Below, piece by piece: positions 48,314 through 55,743 of a DNA stretch of 55,743 nucleotides; within the stretch, counting starts at the first letter, position 1, and every line of letters begins with the position of its first letter. A program made the translations under genes and the position numbers. The notes under the pieces were generated by a model, which was not told where the DNA came from, did no database searches, and worked only from the letters and a program-made list of their open reading frames with translations. The DNA is from Rhodobacter capsulatus (GTDB taxonomy: Bacteria; Pseudomonadota; Alphaproteobacteria; Rhodobacterales; Rhodobacteraceae). The DNA lies in NCBI RefSeq assembly GCF_005144475.1, contig NZ_SWJZ01000010.1, forward strand, positions 1 to 55,743. Direction: 5' to 3'.

Positions 48314-50491
48314 TCAATCCTCGACGCCCCAGGCATCGTTTTTCTTGCTGCGCGAACGCCCTTTCTTGACCGTGGGGGCGGCAACCTCGGGTTCGGCCGC
48401 CTCGGCAGACGCGTCCGGCACGATCCTGAGCCCAACCCCATCTTCGGCCTGTGCCGTGGCGGGGGCCTCGGACGTCTCGGACACCGAGAACCCCACGAAC
48501 AGGCTCTCCTCAAGACGCGCCAGCGCCGCCTCTTCCCAGACCTCGGTCACCAGCCTTGCGCGCTGGCGGGCAGTCGCATTCAGCTGCTTGATGTCCGCGA
48601 TCGCCTTGCGAACGACCGTCTGGGAAACCTCCTGGCGCTTGTGCTGCGCCAGACGCAGTCGGCTGGAGCTTTCGAGCCATTCGGCCGCGCTGACCCCGGC
48701 AAATCCGTCGAACACGGCCGGAACCTTGATCCACTGGTCCGCCTTGACCCAGATCGCGCCGAGATCACGCGGATGCCAGCGGACCTCCACCTGCCGGTCG
48801 GAAGTCTTGCGGTTGAGGGCGCGGCTGTGCAGGGCGAATTTGGCAAGCGCCTTGCTGTGATACCGCACGCCGAGGACCGTGATCCCGTCCCCCTCGAGCT
48901 TGCGCGTCAGCGGGCGCGCGAAGATCTGTGCCTGCTTTTCCGGCCCCGGCGCAGCGCGCACGCCGTATTCCTCCATCGCCTTGTTCCAGGCCTCGATCGG
49001 CGTATCCCCCCCAAGCCCTTCGTGCGGCTGGTTGTGGTAGATGTCGACCGCCCAGCGAACGAGCGCATAAGCGAATTCGTCGGCGCTGAGCACGCCCTCC
49101 TTCACAGAGTCATTCTCGCCGCGCAGGATCACGTTGGAGAAGGTGCGACCCGTCAGACGCGGCAACAAGCTGAGGTTCATGGAGCGGAAGACCCGCTCGA
49201 TCGCACCCCGCAGATGCGGAACGCCGTTCACCGCGATCTCGAACGGAACATCGAGTGCCGCGCAGGTTTTCCGGAACTCATCCGCCTTGAACGCGGAGCC
49301 GCCGTCGGTCACCAGGCGCTCCGGCAGACCGAAAAAGTCCCAACCGGTCAGGGCCCCGACCGCATCGGCGTAGCCGCCCTTGTCGTTCACGCACATCTCG
49401 AGACATTCGATCGCCGAGAAGCGGCTCGGGCTTTTCGAAAGACGCATGCCGACGATGACCCGCGTCGCTGCGCAGATGGCGACGGTGATCCACCAGCGGC
49501 CCTTCTTTCCTTCGAGCCCAAGGCGCTTGCGCTCCTCTTCGCTGAAGCGGTCGAGCAAGCCGTTGTCCCGGAACAAGGTGATCAGATCGACCTTGTTCTC
49601 GTCCATTTCGACCACTTGCAGCGGGCGAACCAAATCACGCGTCTGCCCACGGCCCGTCTGGCGCAACTTGCGCAGCGCCGCGTCACGTCCTTCCCGCGCA
49701 ACCATGACCAGGAACGGATCGAGGCGGTCGATCGCTGCGGAAACGGTGTTGCGACAAGGCACGCGGAACGGCTTGAGCCCCTCGGCCACCCGCTGTTCGT
49801 TCATCGTTGCGACGGTGGCTTTCAAATCCTCATGGATCGCCTTTTTCGTAAGGCGATCCGTCGTGAGGTATCCCATCACCGCGTCGTTGAGGGCGCGGCG
49901 CACTTCCAGGTTCAGTTGATCGAAGCGCGAGCCGGATTTGTAGCTCCGGTCGGAAAGCCCGACGCGACCGAATTGCTTGTACGCCGCGATCCAGCGACGC
50001 AAGCTGCGCGGCGAGAATTTTTCAGGGCTTTCCTTGGTCTTGCTGTCCTGCGGCTGTGCGACCTTGCAGTAAAAGGCCTTCGCCTCCTCCTTGATTTCGA
50101 GCCGGTGCGCCTCGATCCCGTCGTCCGTCAGAGTCAAACGGATCTTGCCGAATTCCTTTTTCTGGCGACGGCGCAGGAGATCGACCGCAAGAACGATGCT
50201 CTCGCGAAAGCGGATCCGGTCGTCGTGAGCACCGGAATCCCACACCAGCGGCGCGCTCTTTTCCTCCTCCTGAGGGCGTCCCTGCTGATTCACGAAGTAG
50301 TTGAGCTTCACCTCGAACCGATTGTGGCGGTTCAGGTTGAGAAGCTCGTCATGCGTATAGGTTTGCGCCAATCCCCCTTCGAGCGGCGCCAAAACGAGCC
50401 CCTCGGAATTGCGGAAAACCATTTTGTGCGGCTTATTGTCGATCAGACACAGGTCTTCCTCGAAGCAGCGGATGCGGAACGGGGCGGTCAT
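48314..50491 (-). CDS. tniA: TniA/TnsB-family DDE transposase
   Basis: A 725-residue transposase of the Mu/Tn7 (rve) superfamily. Catalytic residues are D297 (QVVEMDENK), D396 (LVTDGGSAF) and E432 (GAIERVFR), a D,D(35)E spacing. N-terminal helix-turn-helix DNA-binding segments lie at 150-250 and the Mu-C type beta-barrel after 560. It joins transposon ends to target. The ATG at 50491 overlaps the tnsA stop (ATGA). A longer reading exists upstream in this frame but runs through tnsA. Confidence 0.93.
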   Translation of the reverse strand: MTAPFRIRCFEEDLCLIDNKPHKMVFRNSEGLVLAPLEGGLAQTYTHDELLNLNRHNRFEVKLNYFVNQQGRPQEEEKSAPLVWDSGAHDDRIRFRESIVLAVDLLRRRQKKEFGKIRLTLTDDGIEAHRLEIKEEAKAFYCKVAQPQDSKTKESPEKFSPRSLRRWIAAYKQFGRVGLSDRSYKSGSRFDQLNLEVRRALNDAVMGYLTTDRLTKKAIHEDLKATVATMNEQRVAEGLKPFRVPCRNTVSAAIDRLDPFLVMVAREGRDAALRKLRQTGRGQTRDLVRPLQVVEMDENKVDLITLFRDNGLLDRFSEEERKRLGLEGKKGRWWITVAICAATRVIVGMRLSKSPSRFSAIECLEMCVNDKGGYADAVGALTGWDFFGLPERLVTDGGSAFKADEFRKTCAALDVPFEIAVNGVPHLRGAIERVFRSMNLSLLPRLTGRTFSNVILRGENDSVKEGVLSADEFAYALVRWAVDIYHNQPHEGLGGDTPIEAWNKAMEEYGVRAAPGPEKQAQIFARPLTRKLEGDGITVLGVRYHSKALAKFALHSRALNRKTSDRQVEVRWHPRDLGAIWVKADQWIKVPAVFDGFAGVSAAEWLESSSRLRLAQHKRQEVSQTVVRKAIADIKQLNATARQRARLVTEVWEEAALARLEESLFVGFSVSETSEAPATAQAEDGVGLRIVPDASAEAAEPEVAAPTVKKGRSRSKKNDAWGVED

Positions 50492-51165
50492 TGTGACACC
50501 CCCGTCTTGCGCACGAAGGATTTCCCGCAGATGCGCTGATGCTCGCAAAGCGTGATCTCGCGCTTGCCGATCTTGCGCACCAGCGCCCGCATGCCGCGCG
50601 AACCAAGACCGATGCAGCGGGTCATGTCCGCAAGCGTGCTGGCGCCGATCAATTGCCCGATCACCGCCTCGGCGGCCAGATCCGCTTCCGCGTCCGCGCC
50701 GCGCATGGCGTAGATCGTCTCGGCATTGAACCGGCTGATGGCATCGAGGCCTTCGTCCGTCAGGAGCCGCACCTCGTCGAAGGTGCCCCCGATCTGCGCC
50801 GCGATCTGCGAAAGCTCGTTCACCACCCGCCCGCTTTCGAGACGGATCACCGGCTTGACCTCGCAAGCGATACGCCGGCCATCCGTGGTCACGATGACGA
50901 AATCGAAATACTTTTCGACGCGTTCGCTCGCATCGTTCACCCACATGAAGAGCACCTGCTCCTCGAGGGTCTGCACCCAGGGCAGCGTGAGAAGATAGAT
51001 CGCCCAGACGAACTCGAGGTGGCTCTCGGTCACGATGATGCGGCCATTTTCGCCATCGGGCACCACGGTCTGACCGCAGAAATGCTGGGTCGAGGCCACG
51101 GAGACTTTGCGTTTGGCAACCGACCGCTTGGGCGGGTTGTATTCGGGTCCGGTATAGACAGACAT
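50488..51165 (-). CDS. tnsA: TnsA-family endonuclease
   Basis: A 225-residue restriction-type nuclease (PD-(D/E)xK). Active-site residues are E47/E51 in TESHLEFVW, D88 in YFDFVIV and E102-x-K104 in CEVKP. TnsA cuts the 5' strands of the transposon ends and, with the DDE transposase, gives cut-and-paste movement. It lies first in the operon and overlaps tniA. AGGAACCTGAAAG precedes the ATG. The C-terminal 90 residues form a helical domain that normally binds TnsC. Confidence 0.9.
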   Translation of the reverse strand: MSVYTGPEYNPPKRSVAKRKVSVASTQHFCGQTVVPDGENGRIIVTESHLEFVWAIYLLTLPWVQTLEEQVLFMWVNDASERVEKYFDFVIVTTDGRRIACEVKPVIRLESGRVVNELSQIAAQIGGTFDEVRLLTDEGLDAISRFNAETIYAMRGADAEADLAAEAVIGQLIGASTLADMTRCIGLGSRGMRALVRKIGKREITLCEHQRICGKSFVRKTGVSQ

Positions 51166-52371
51166 CTTTCAGGTTCCTGTTCTGAAGCTTGGGGGACACG
51201 CCCTGGTCGGACGCGTCGGTCTCGGCTGGCCGCTGCGGCGGCACGTGACAGGCGACCCATGCGACAGGCATGCGGGGAGACACCTCCGGCCGCGAATTTC
51301 GCGCGCCGAGAGCGGGTCTCGAGCTTGTCGGGGTCAGGTTTGAGAGGGACCGATGCCGGGCAGTTCCTTGCAGCGAACCGCAGGATCTGCTATGAACCAG
51401 ATATCAGGTCTGGTGGGCTTCGGCCTTCCACATCACGTCCACGTCGGGATGCGCCAACATCCCGGCGTTTTCGTTTTCAGGGGTCGGGATCAGGTCATTT
51501 GCGTCTCCATTGGGGCTGCGAGGAACGGTCAGAGTCATAGCGCGGAAGCTCAAAAAAACGAAAGAAGTCGTTATTTTTCATGAGCTTGGAGAGTTTTTGA
51601 TCTTTCTCTCTGTTTTTCGCATCGCGCGTCATTTTCCGCTCCTCAGGTTTTGTGTCCGACCGTCTGCGCTGCACTACCGGCGGCATCCCGAAGCGGGATG
51701 CGCGGCTCCTGAACCGGGTCGGAGGGGGGTACCGAGGGTTTGCGAATTCCGGATCCCGTAACGGGCGGTCATCACAAAGTTCCGGTGGTCAGGCGGCAAG
51801 GGCGCTTTCCGTGACGGTTCTTTCGAGCCCTGAACGCCCGATTTTGAGGGCGTGATTCGGCTGCGAAACGTCGGTCAGGAAAGCATCGATGCGAGACAAA
51901 ACCCCACGTCCGATCCGGAAAGGATCAGCGTATGAGCCGGGAGGCGGCGAGGGGGTTATGCGTGTTCTGGTTCATCATGGGAGATGAGATAGGGGACAAA
52001 TTACGGGTAGATCAAGGGGGGTGTTGCGGGTCGGACCGATGTGGGGTCACCGCAACGGTCGGATTTTCTTGCCATTTCCCGCCGTTCAGGGGGCTTGACA
52101 GGGAAGCTCCGGCTCTTCATTACCATTTCAGATCCGGAACCGATGCCGCCGAAAAGCGCATGTGCTGTCGGATTTGGTTCTGAGCCCCCCGAAAAATTTT
52201 TTTCGTCAAAGTGCGTGATCGCGCTTTTGGACGCCATTTTTCTGGTCCCGGAGAGGGTTTTTCCAATTTCCACCGCTGCACGACTGATCTTGACGCCGGT
52301 CTCCGGCCGCGCGCGCAGAGGACGTCCGGTGTTGCCGCAGGCAAGGGATACCCCAAAGCCGCACAGGGACG
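51166..52371. other. 1.2-kb stretch without a supported gene
   Basis: No reading frame here looks like protein on either strand. It holds a palindromic CCAGA-N7-TCTGG (51393-51409 region), an A+T-rich segment at 51540-51650 with an imperfect AAGCTCA...TGAGCTT hairpin, and GAAAAATTTTTTTC at 52189-52202. The promoter of the tnsA operon must be in its left part. One transposon end may lie here too. Base composition is lower in G+C than the flanks. Confidence 0.5.
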
Positions 52372-52881
52372 TCAAGCCCAGCCCCCGAGGTCTGGAATGT
52401 CGAAACGCCGAGCGCCCGACCGCAAGCGGCCCTCTGCGAGCAGTGCGGTAAAAACGGATTGATCGGGGCGGCCGAGCCGGTAATAGCGCGAAAATGTGCG
52501 TGCCCACCCCTGATCGGAGGCGATGCGAACAAGGGGCGAGGTGACTGTGCGTGCGCCCTGCCGCAACCGGGGATGGCCCGTGACGAGGCCGACAAGCACT
52601 GGCAGATCTTCAACGACCACGCCACACCAGCGTTCGATGCAGGGCGCGGTCTCAAGCGCGGACAGATCCGGCACCGCTCCGGCAAGACTGTCGATGTGAT
52701 CGCAAAGATCGAAGATATCTTGCCGCAGAATCGCGGCGAACGGACAGGTGCCGTTCAGCAGCCGATGTGTCCGCACCAACGGCGTGATGCCTGGATCAGA
52801 CTCTGTCAGCGCGCCGCCCCGCAGGCCGTCGGTGACATATTGGAGCGGGCGCAGCGGGTCGGCGATGTCGTCCGGCGTCAT
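52372..52881 (-). CDS. Unknown 169-residue protein, partner of the AAA+ gene
   Basis: A protein beginning MTPDDIADPLRPLQYVTDGL. It has two Cys (CPFAAI and CIERWC) and a conserved-looking ITPLVRTHRLLNGTCPFAAI segment; I do not recognise it. AAGGAGG ahead of the ATG is strong. It lies 45 bp behind the AAA+ gene and reads in the same direction, so it is probably translated from the same message. Mixed helix composition, no signal peptide or membrane helix. Confidence 0.6.
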   Translation of the reverse strand: MTPDDIADPLRPLQYVTDGLRGGALTESDPGITPLVRTHRLLNGTCPFAAILRQDIFDLCDHIDSLAGAVPDLSALETAPCIERWCGVVVEDLPVLVGLVTGHPRLRQGARTVTSPLVRIASDQGWARTFSRYYRLGRPDQSVFTALLAEGRLRSGARRFDIPDLGGWA

Positions 52882-52926
52882 ACGGGGCCTCCTTGCTTTT
52901 GCAAATGTGCGAAAAACTGCGCCAGT

Positions 52927-53943
52927 TCAGTGATGCCGGGGCCGATGAGCGTAGCCGCTGACCACCGCGACCCAGGCCAGCAAGTTGCGAAGGCTCAGGC
53001 CCTGGCCAGCGAGGACAGCCAGATGGGCACGACCGTCAGCAACGGTATCCACATCGTCGATGTCGGCAGTCATGCGGTCGTAAAGCCGCAACAGATCCGG
53101 CAGTCCCGGCTCCGGCACATGGATCACACGACACCGATCTTGCAGCGGCGCAGGGACGCCGCGAAGGTCATTCGCGGTCAAGATCCAGCTGATGTTGGAG
53201 ACATCGATCCGCACCCGGTGGACCGGGCACTCATAATGCGTCGCAGTCCCGGGATCGAGCACTTCGAGCAGGCTCGTTGCGATGGACGTACTCATGCCGC
53301 GATCGCTGTAGACAACGCCCGACTTGTCGATTTCATCCACGAGCATCAGCGGGTTGGCCACACGCGTCGCTAACAGGGTCTCGACGGGTACGCTGGGCGT
53401 GGCGCTGCCCCAGCCCCGTTCCACGCCGCCGACACGGAAGCCCGAAGACCCCGACCCGACGTCGATCCGCCTGAGCGGTACGCCAGCAAACTCTGCGAGC
53501 CGGCGAGCATAATGACTCTTGCCGCAGCCCGGGCTGCCAACGAGCAGCATCGGGGGCAGGCGCAGCCCTTTGCGGCCATTGGAGAGAGCGGCCAACAACT
53601 GCTGCTGGATCGCCGCAGAAACTGCCGCTATCCATGGCGCTTCGGCATGCAACGCCGCAACCAGCTCATCGACTTCATGCGCGGTCTGCGGGCCCAGAAT
53701 GCGCGCGCCCTCGCGCGCAAGACGACGGAGCGGCTCGCGTTGCTCGGGCCTCAGCGTAAGAAAGCCGGGCACGCCGGCGAGCTTGCGTTTAACGCAGGCT
53801 TCGATGCGAGTCTGGACACGGTTTCCCGCAAAATACGCCATGTTGCCGTGACGCGCGCGCCAGCGTTTGCGCAGCGCATCTATCACTTCGGCGGCGTCTG
53901 CGACGCCAAGCAAAGGCGAGACGATATCGATCCTTTCGGTCAT
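52927..53943 (-). CDS. Lon-like AAA+ ATPase without protease domain
   Basis: A 338-residue AAA+ protein. Walker A is GSPGCGKS (136-143), Walker B LVDEIDK (D203-E204), followed by TSLLEVLDP as in Lon proteases, sensor-1 N258 in LTANDL and an arginine finger near R270. There is no Ser-Lys protease domain; the protein ends soon after the small lid. The N-terminal 115 residues are helical and unlike Lon. GGAGGGAG precedes the ATG at 53943. It pairs with the 169-residue protein and sits next to a Tn7-like operon, so cargo is likely. Confidence 0.8.
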   Translation of the reverse strand: MTERIDIVSPLLGVADAAEVIDALRKRWRARHGNMAYFAGNRVQTRIEACVKRKLAGVPGFLTLRPEQREPLRRLAREGARILGPQTAHEVDELVAALHAEAPWIAAVSAAIQQQLLAALSNGRKGLRLPPMLLVGSPGCGKSHYARRLAEFAGVPLRRIDVGSGSSGFRVGGVERGWGSATPSVPVETLLATRVANPLMLVDEIDKSGVVYSDRGMSTSIATSLLEVLDPGTATHYECPVHRVRIDVSNISWILTANDLRGVPAPLQDRCRVIHVPEPGLPDLLRLYDRMTADIDDVDTVADGRAHLAVLAGQGLSLRNLLAWVAVVSGYAHRPRHH

Positions 53944-54580
53944 CGGGCTCCCTCCGACACCTCGGCGCAATGGCGCGAAGGACGGCGAATGCCCCGGCTG
54001 CCAGGGGGGCACGACGAGGGCGGCGGATATGCGCGGTCAAGCCCGCGAGCGGGGGACTTCAGGCAGGACATGATATGCTCCAGTCATGCGACCACGACCG
54101 ACGAAGATCGGTCGGAGCGCTGGTTGAGGCGGTGCGAAAACTGCCAGCGCAGCTTCGCGGGGTCAGAGATATGCGTGCGGGCGGCCAGACCACGACCAAC
54201 CGTTCAAGGTCAGTGCGGCAAGGCCTCATGGATGGATTCGGAGAGCTTTGATGAGGTGATGGTGGCCCAAGAGACGGCTCGAGTCAATACTAAGGTATTG
54301 ACTTAAAAAGGAAATGCGAAAAAATGAACCGCGTGGCGTTTATCTCGCTGTGGGGTGGCAGCGTCCAATGCCGGGCACCGCCTTCCCCGCTCCGATCCCG
54401 GCAATGCGAAAATGTGGCGGCGCGATTCATGCCCGGGACATCCGCGATGCGAAAAGAGCCGTCGCGCGTGGCTTCTGGCCGGGGACCCGCCCCATGCCGC
54501 CCCCGCCCCGCGCCGAAACAGGTGACAACGCCGCCTCTCGCCGCCATGATCAGCACCGGGCATCGGGAAGGAGAGAGAAG
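53944..54580. other. 637-bp gap with a palindrome and short repeats
   Basis: Holds GTCAATAC-TAAG-GTATTGAC at 54283-54302 (perfect 8-bp arms) and three copies of ATGCGAAAA at 54314, 54404 and 54447. Short frames exist on the plus strand, for example one ending SESFDEVMVAQETARVNTKV at 54236-54306, but none is convincing. The promoter of the AAA+ operon lies at its left side. Confidence 0.5.
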
Positions 54581-55195
54581 GTGTTTTCGCAACGCAAGGT
54601 CGCGCAACTCCTCGTCAGGCTGATCGAAATCGACCCGCCGATCTGGCGCCGATTGCTCGTCCCGTCGGACTGGACCCTTGCCAAGCTCCACCGCGTTCTG
54701 CAGGCGGCCTTCGGTTGGACCGATGCGCATCTGCACGAATTCCACATCGGCGGGCTGCGCTATGGCGATCCGGATCTGCTGGATGATGGCTTCGACGGCC
54801 CTCGGGTTTTTGACTATGCCGATGTGCGCCTTCTCGATTTTCTGGGCCAGCCCGATGCGGTCTTCGTCTACGTCTATGATTTCGGCGACAACTGGCAGCA
54901 TGAAATTCGGATCGAAGCCTGGCCCGAGGTCGAGACCGCCCCGAAACAGGCGCAGTGCCTTGACGGTGCCCGGGCGCGCCCGCCCGAAGATGTCGGCGGA
55001 CCTTGGTCCTATGGCGACTTTCTGGAAGTGATCCGCGATCCCGAACACGACGATCACGCGTCGAACCTCCGCTGGGCGGGCGGGCATTTCGACCCGGAGT
55101 GGTTCGATCTCGAGGTGATCAACAAGGACCTGCGCAACGCGATGCGCTCCAACGCTGCGCGGCGCCTGCATCAGCCGAAGCCGAAGAAGGGGTAA
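54581..55195 (+). CDS. Plasmid pRiA4b ORF-3 family protein
   Basis: A 204-residue protein of the pRiA4b ORF-3/IS1096 TnpR-like family with the hallmark stretch IDPPIWRRLLVPSDWTLAKL, then HEFHIGGLRYG and YDFGDNWQHEIRIE. Members are common on plasmids and near transposons; no function is known. I chose the GTG at 54581 with GGAAGGAGAG before it, because family similarity begins at once; an open frame extends upstream but looks non-coding. It seems complete. Confidence 0.85.
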   Translation: MFSQRKVAQLLVRLIEIDPPIWRRLLVPSDWTLAKLHRVLQAAFGWTDAHLHEFHIGGLRYGDPDLLDDGFDGPRVFDYADVRLLDFLGQPDAVFVYVYDFGDNWQHEIRIEAWPEVETAPKQAQCLDGARARPPEDVGGPWSYGDFLEVIRDPEHDDHASNLRWAGGHFDPEWFDLEVINKDLRNAMRSNAARRLHQPKPKKG

Positions 55196-55743
55196 GGATA
55201 TTTGCCGCGGCAGGCGCCCGGCTTCAAAGAAATTGTGGGCTCAATGGGCAAGTTCAACGAGCGAAGGCGACCCGTGCGGTTGCGCCATTGAGACCGCAGA
55301 ACCCGCCCTCTGCGAAGGCGACGGCTTGATCCTCACGCTCGGCCGAGGCTGTCGGTCGGCTTCGAGTTACGCTACGTGGCCGCATAACCCAAAGCCGCCC
55401 TTTGCCCGCAGTTGCAGCAAAACTCGGTCAAGTCTAGTAGTAATGCGGCACAAAGCAGACGCTCACCTTCGGAGGAACGAAGAATCCGCTACCTATGGGC
55501 ACCGTAGGGACAGCATCCGGCCGAACACTTGGCCTCATTCTTGTGCTTGAGCGCGAGATAGTCTTCGATAGTCTAATCTGAGTCAGCGACAGGTCGCTAG
55601 GTTGGCGGGAAATAATTTTGGCGCTACAAAATATCAGAATAGGCGATCTCGTCGGACTTACCAGGCTGCTGAAGAAGTCGTCGTCTCGGAACAGTTTTCT
55701 TTCGGCGCAACCTGCTGCGTTTGGTTTTGGCTCCATCGACGCA
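55196..55743. other. Right end of the window without a supported gene
   Basis: No protein-like frame is seen. The last 90 bp, from GGCTGCTGAAGAAGTCGTCG (55661 on), look like the terminal region of an IS1182- or IS5-type element, but the transposase would be outside the window, so this is only a suspicion. The part before is unremarkable. Confidence 0.4.

Noticed and set aside
50488-51283. In-frame 264-residue extension upstream of tniA
   Set aside because: It overlaps tnsA entirely in another frame, and tnsA has the full nuclease motif. The ATGA overlap gives the natural tniA start.
55434-55736. 100-residue minus-strand frame at the right edge
   Set aside because: Low-complexity Ser/Pro-rich sequence without a ribosome site or family features.

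Overview
The window is GC-rich alphaproteobacterial DNA that I read as the Rhodobacter capsulatus chromosome, or a very close relative. It combines molybdenum nitrogenase nifHDK with an rpoN-nifU2-iscN arm, a form IA RubisCO operon (cbbLSQO plus cbbR) and a complete iron-only nitrogenase operon (anfHDGK with three accessory genes) under its own activator. That combination and gene order is what I know from R. capsulatus. No database search was possible.

Region 1 (1-8735) is Mo-nitrogenase. The start of a nifA-type activator gene (nifA2) lies at the left edge. rpoN, nifU2 and iscN follow behind a sigma-54 promoter. nifHDK lies behind another sigma-54 promoter with a perfect NifA upstream site, and fdxD has a third. 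A CooA-like CO sensor and cowN (CO protection of nitrogenase) are divergent from fdxD, and a perfect CooA-type box overlaps the stop codon of the sensor gene.

Region 2 (8788-14768) is carbon fixation: cbbL, cbbS, cbbQ and cbbO on the minus strand, with divergent cbbR. Two strong hairpins separate the RubisCO genes from the activase genes.

Region 3 (14961-24718) has three small housekeeping or regulatory genes, then anfA with a Mo-box palindrome at its promoter. A terminator, two TTAC-N6-GTAA dyads and a sigma-54 promoter precede anfH-anfD-anfG-anfK-anfO-anfR-anf3. The two nitrogenases thus share sigma-54 and accessory functions, and molybdate availability would decide whether the Fe-only system is made.

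Region 4 (24719-41907) opens with a decayed stretch holding a 17-bp tandem repeat, an IS3-type orfA relic and a protein fragment. Next is an operon of fabI, a DUF3141/PHA-synthase-like gene, ackA and a two-subunit CoA-transferase, followed by a hydrolase, phnWX (2-aminoethylphosphonate breakdown), small unknown genes, a visibly broken polyamine-type ABC transporter with a PHP-domain gene, and an EAL-CBS-GGDEF protein.

Region 5 (41908-55743) is mobile. An inactivated IS3-family element with perfect ends truncates a tniQ-like pseudogene. Facing it is an intact tnsA-tniA-tniB-tniQ operon, which is a Tn7-like heteromeric transposition core. Beyond that lies a poorly coding 1.2 kb, then a two-gene unit of unknown function (Lon-like AAA+ ATPase without a protease domain plus a 169-residue protein), then a pRiA4b ORF-3 family gene. 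This last region is the best place to look for something undescribed.
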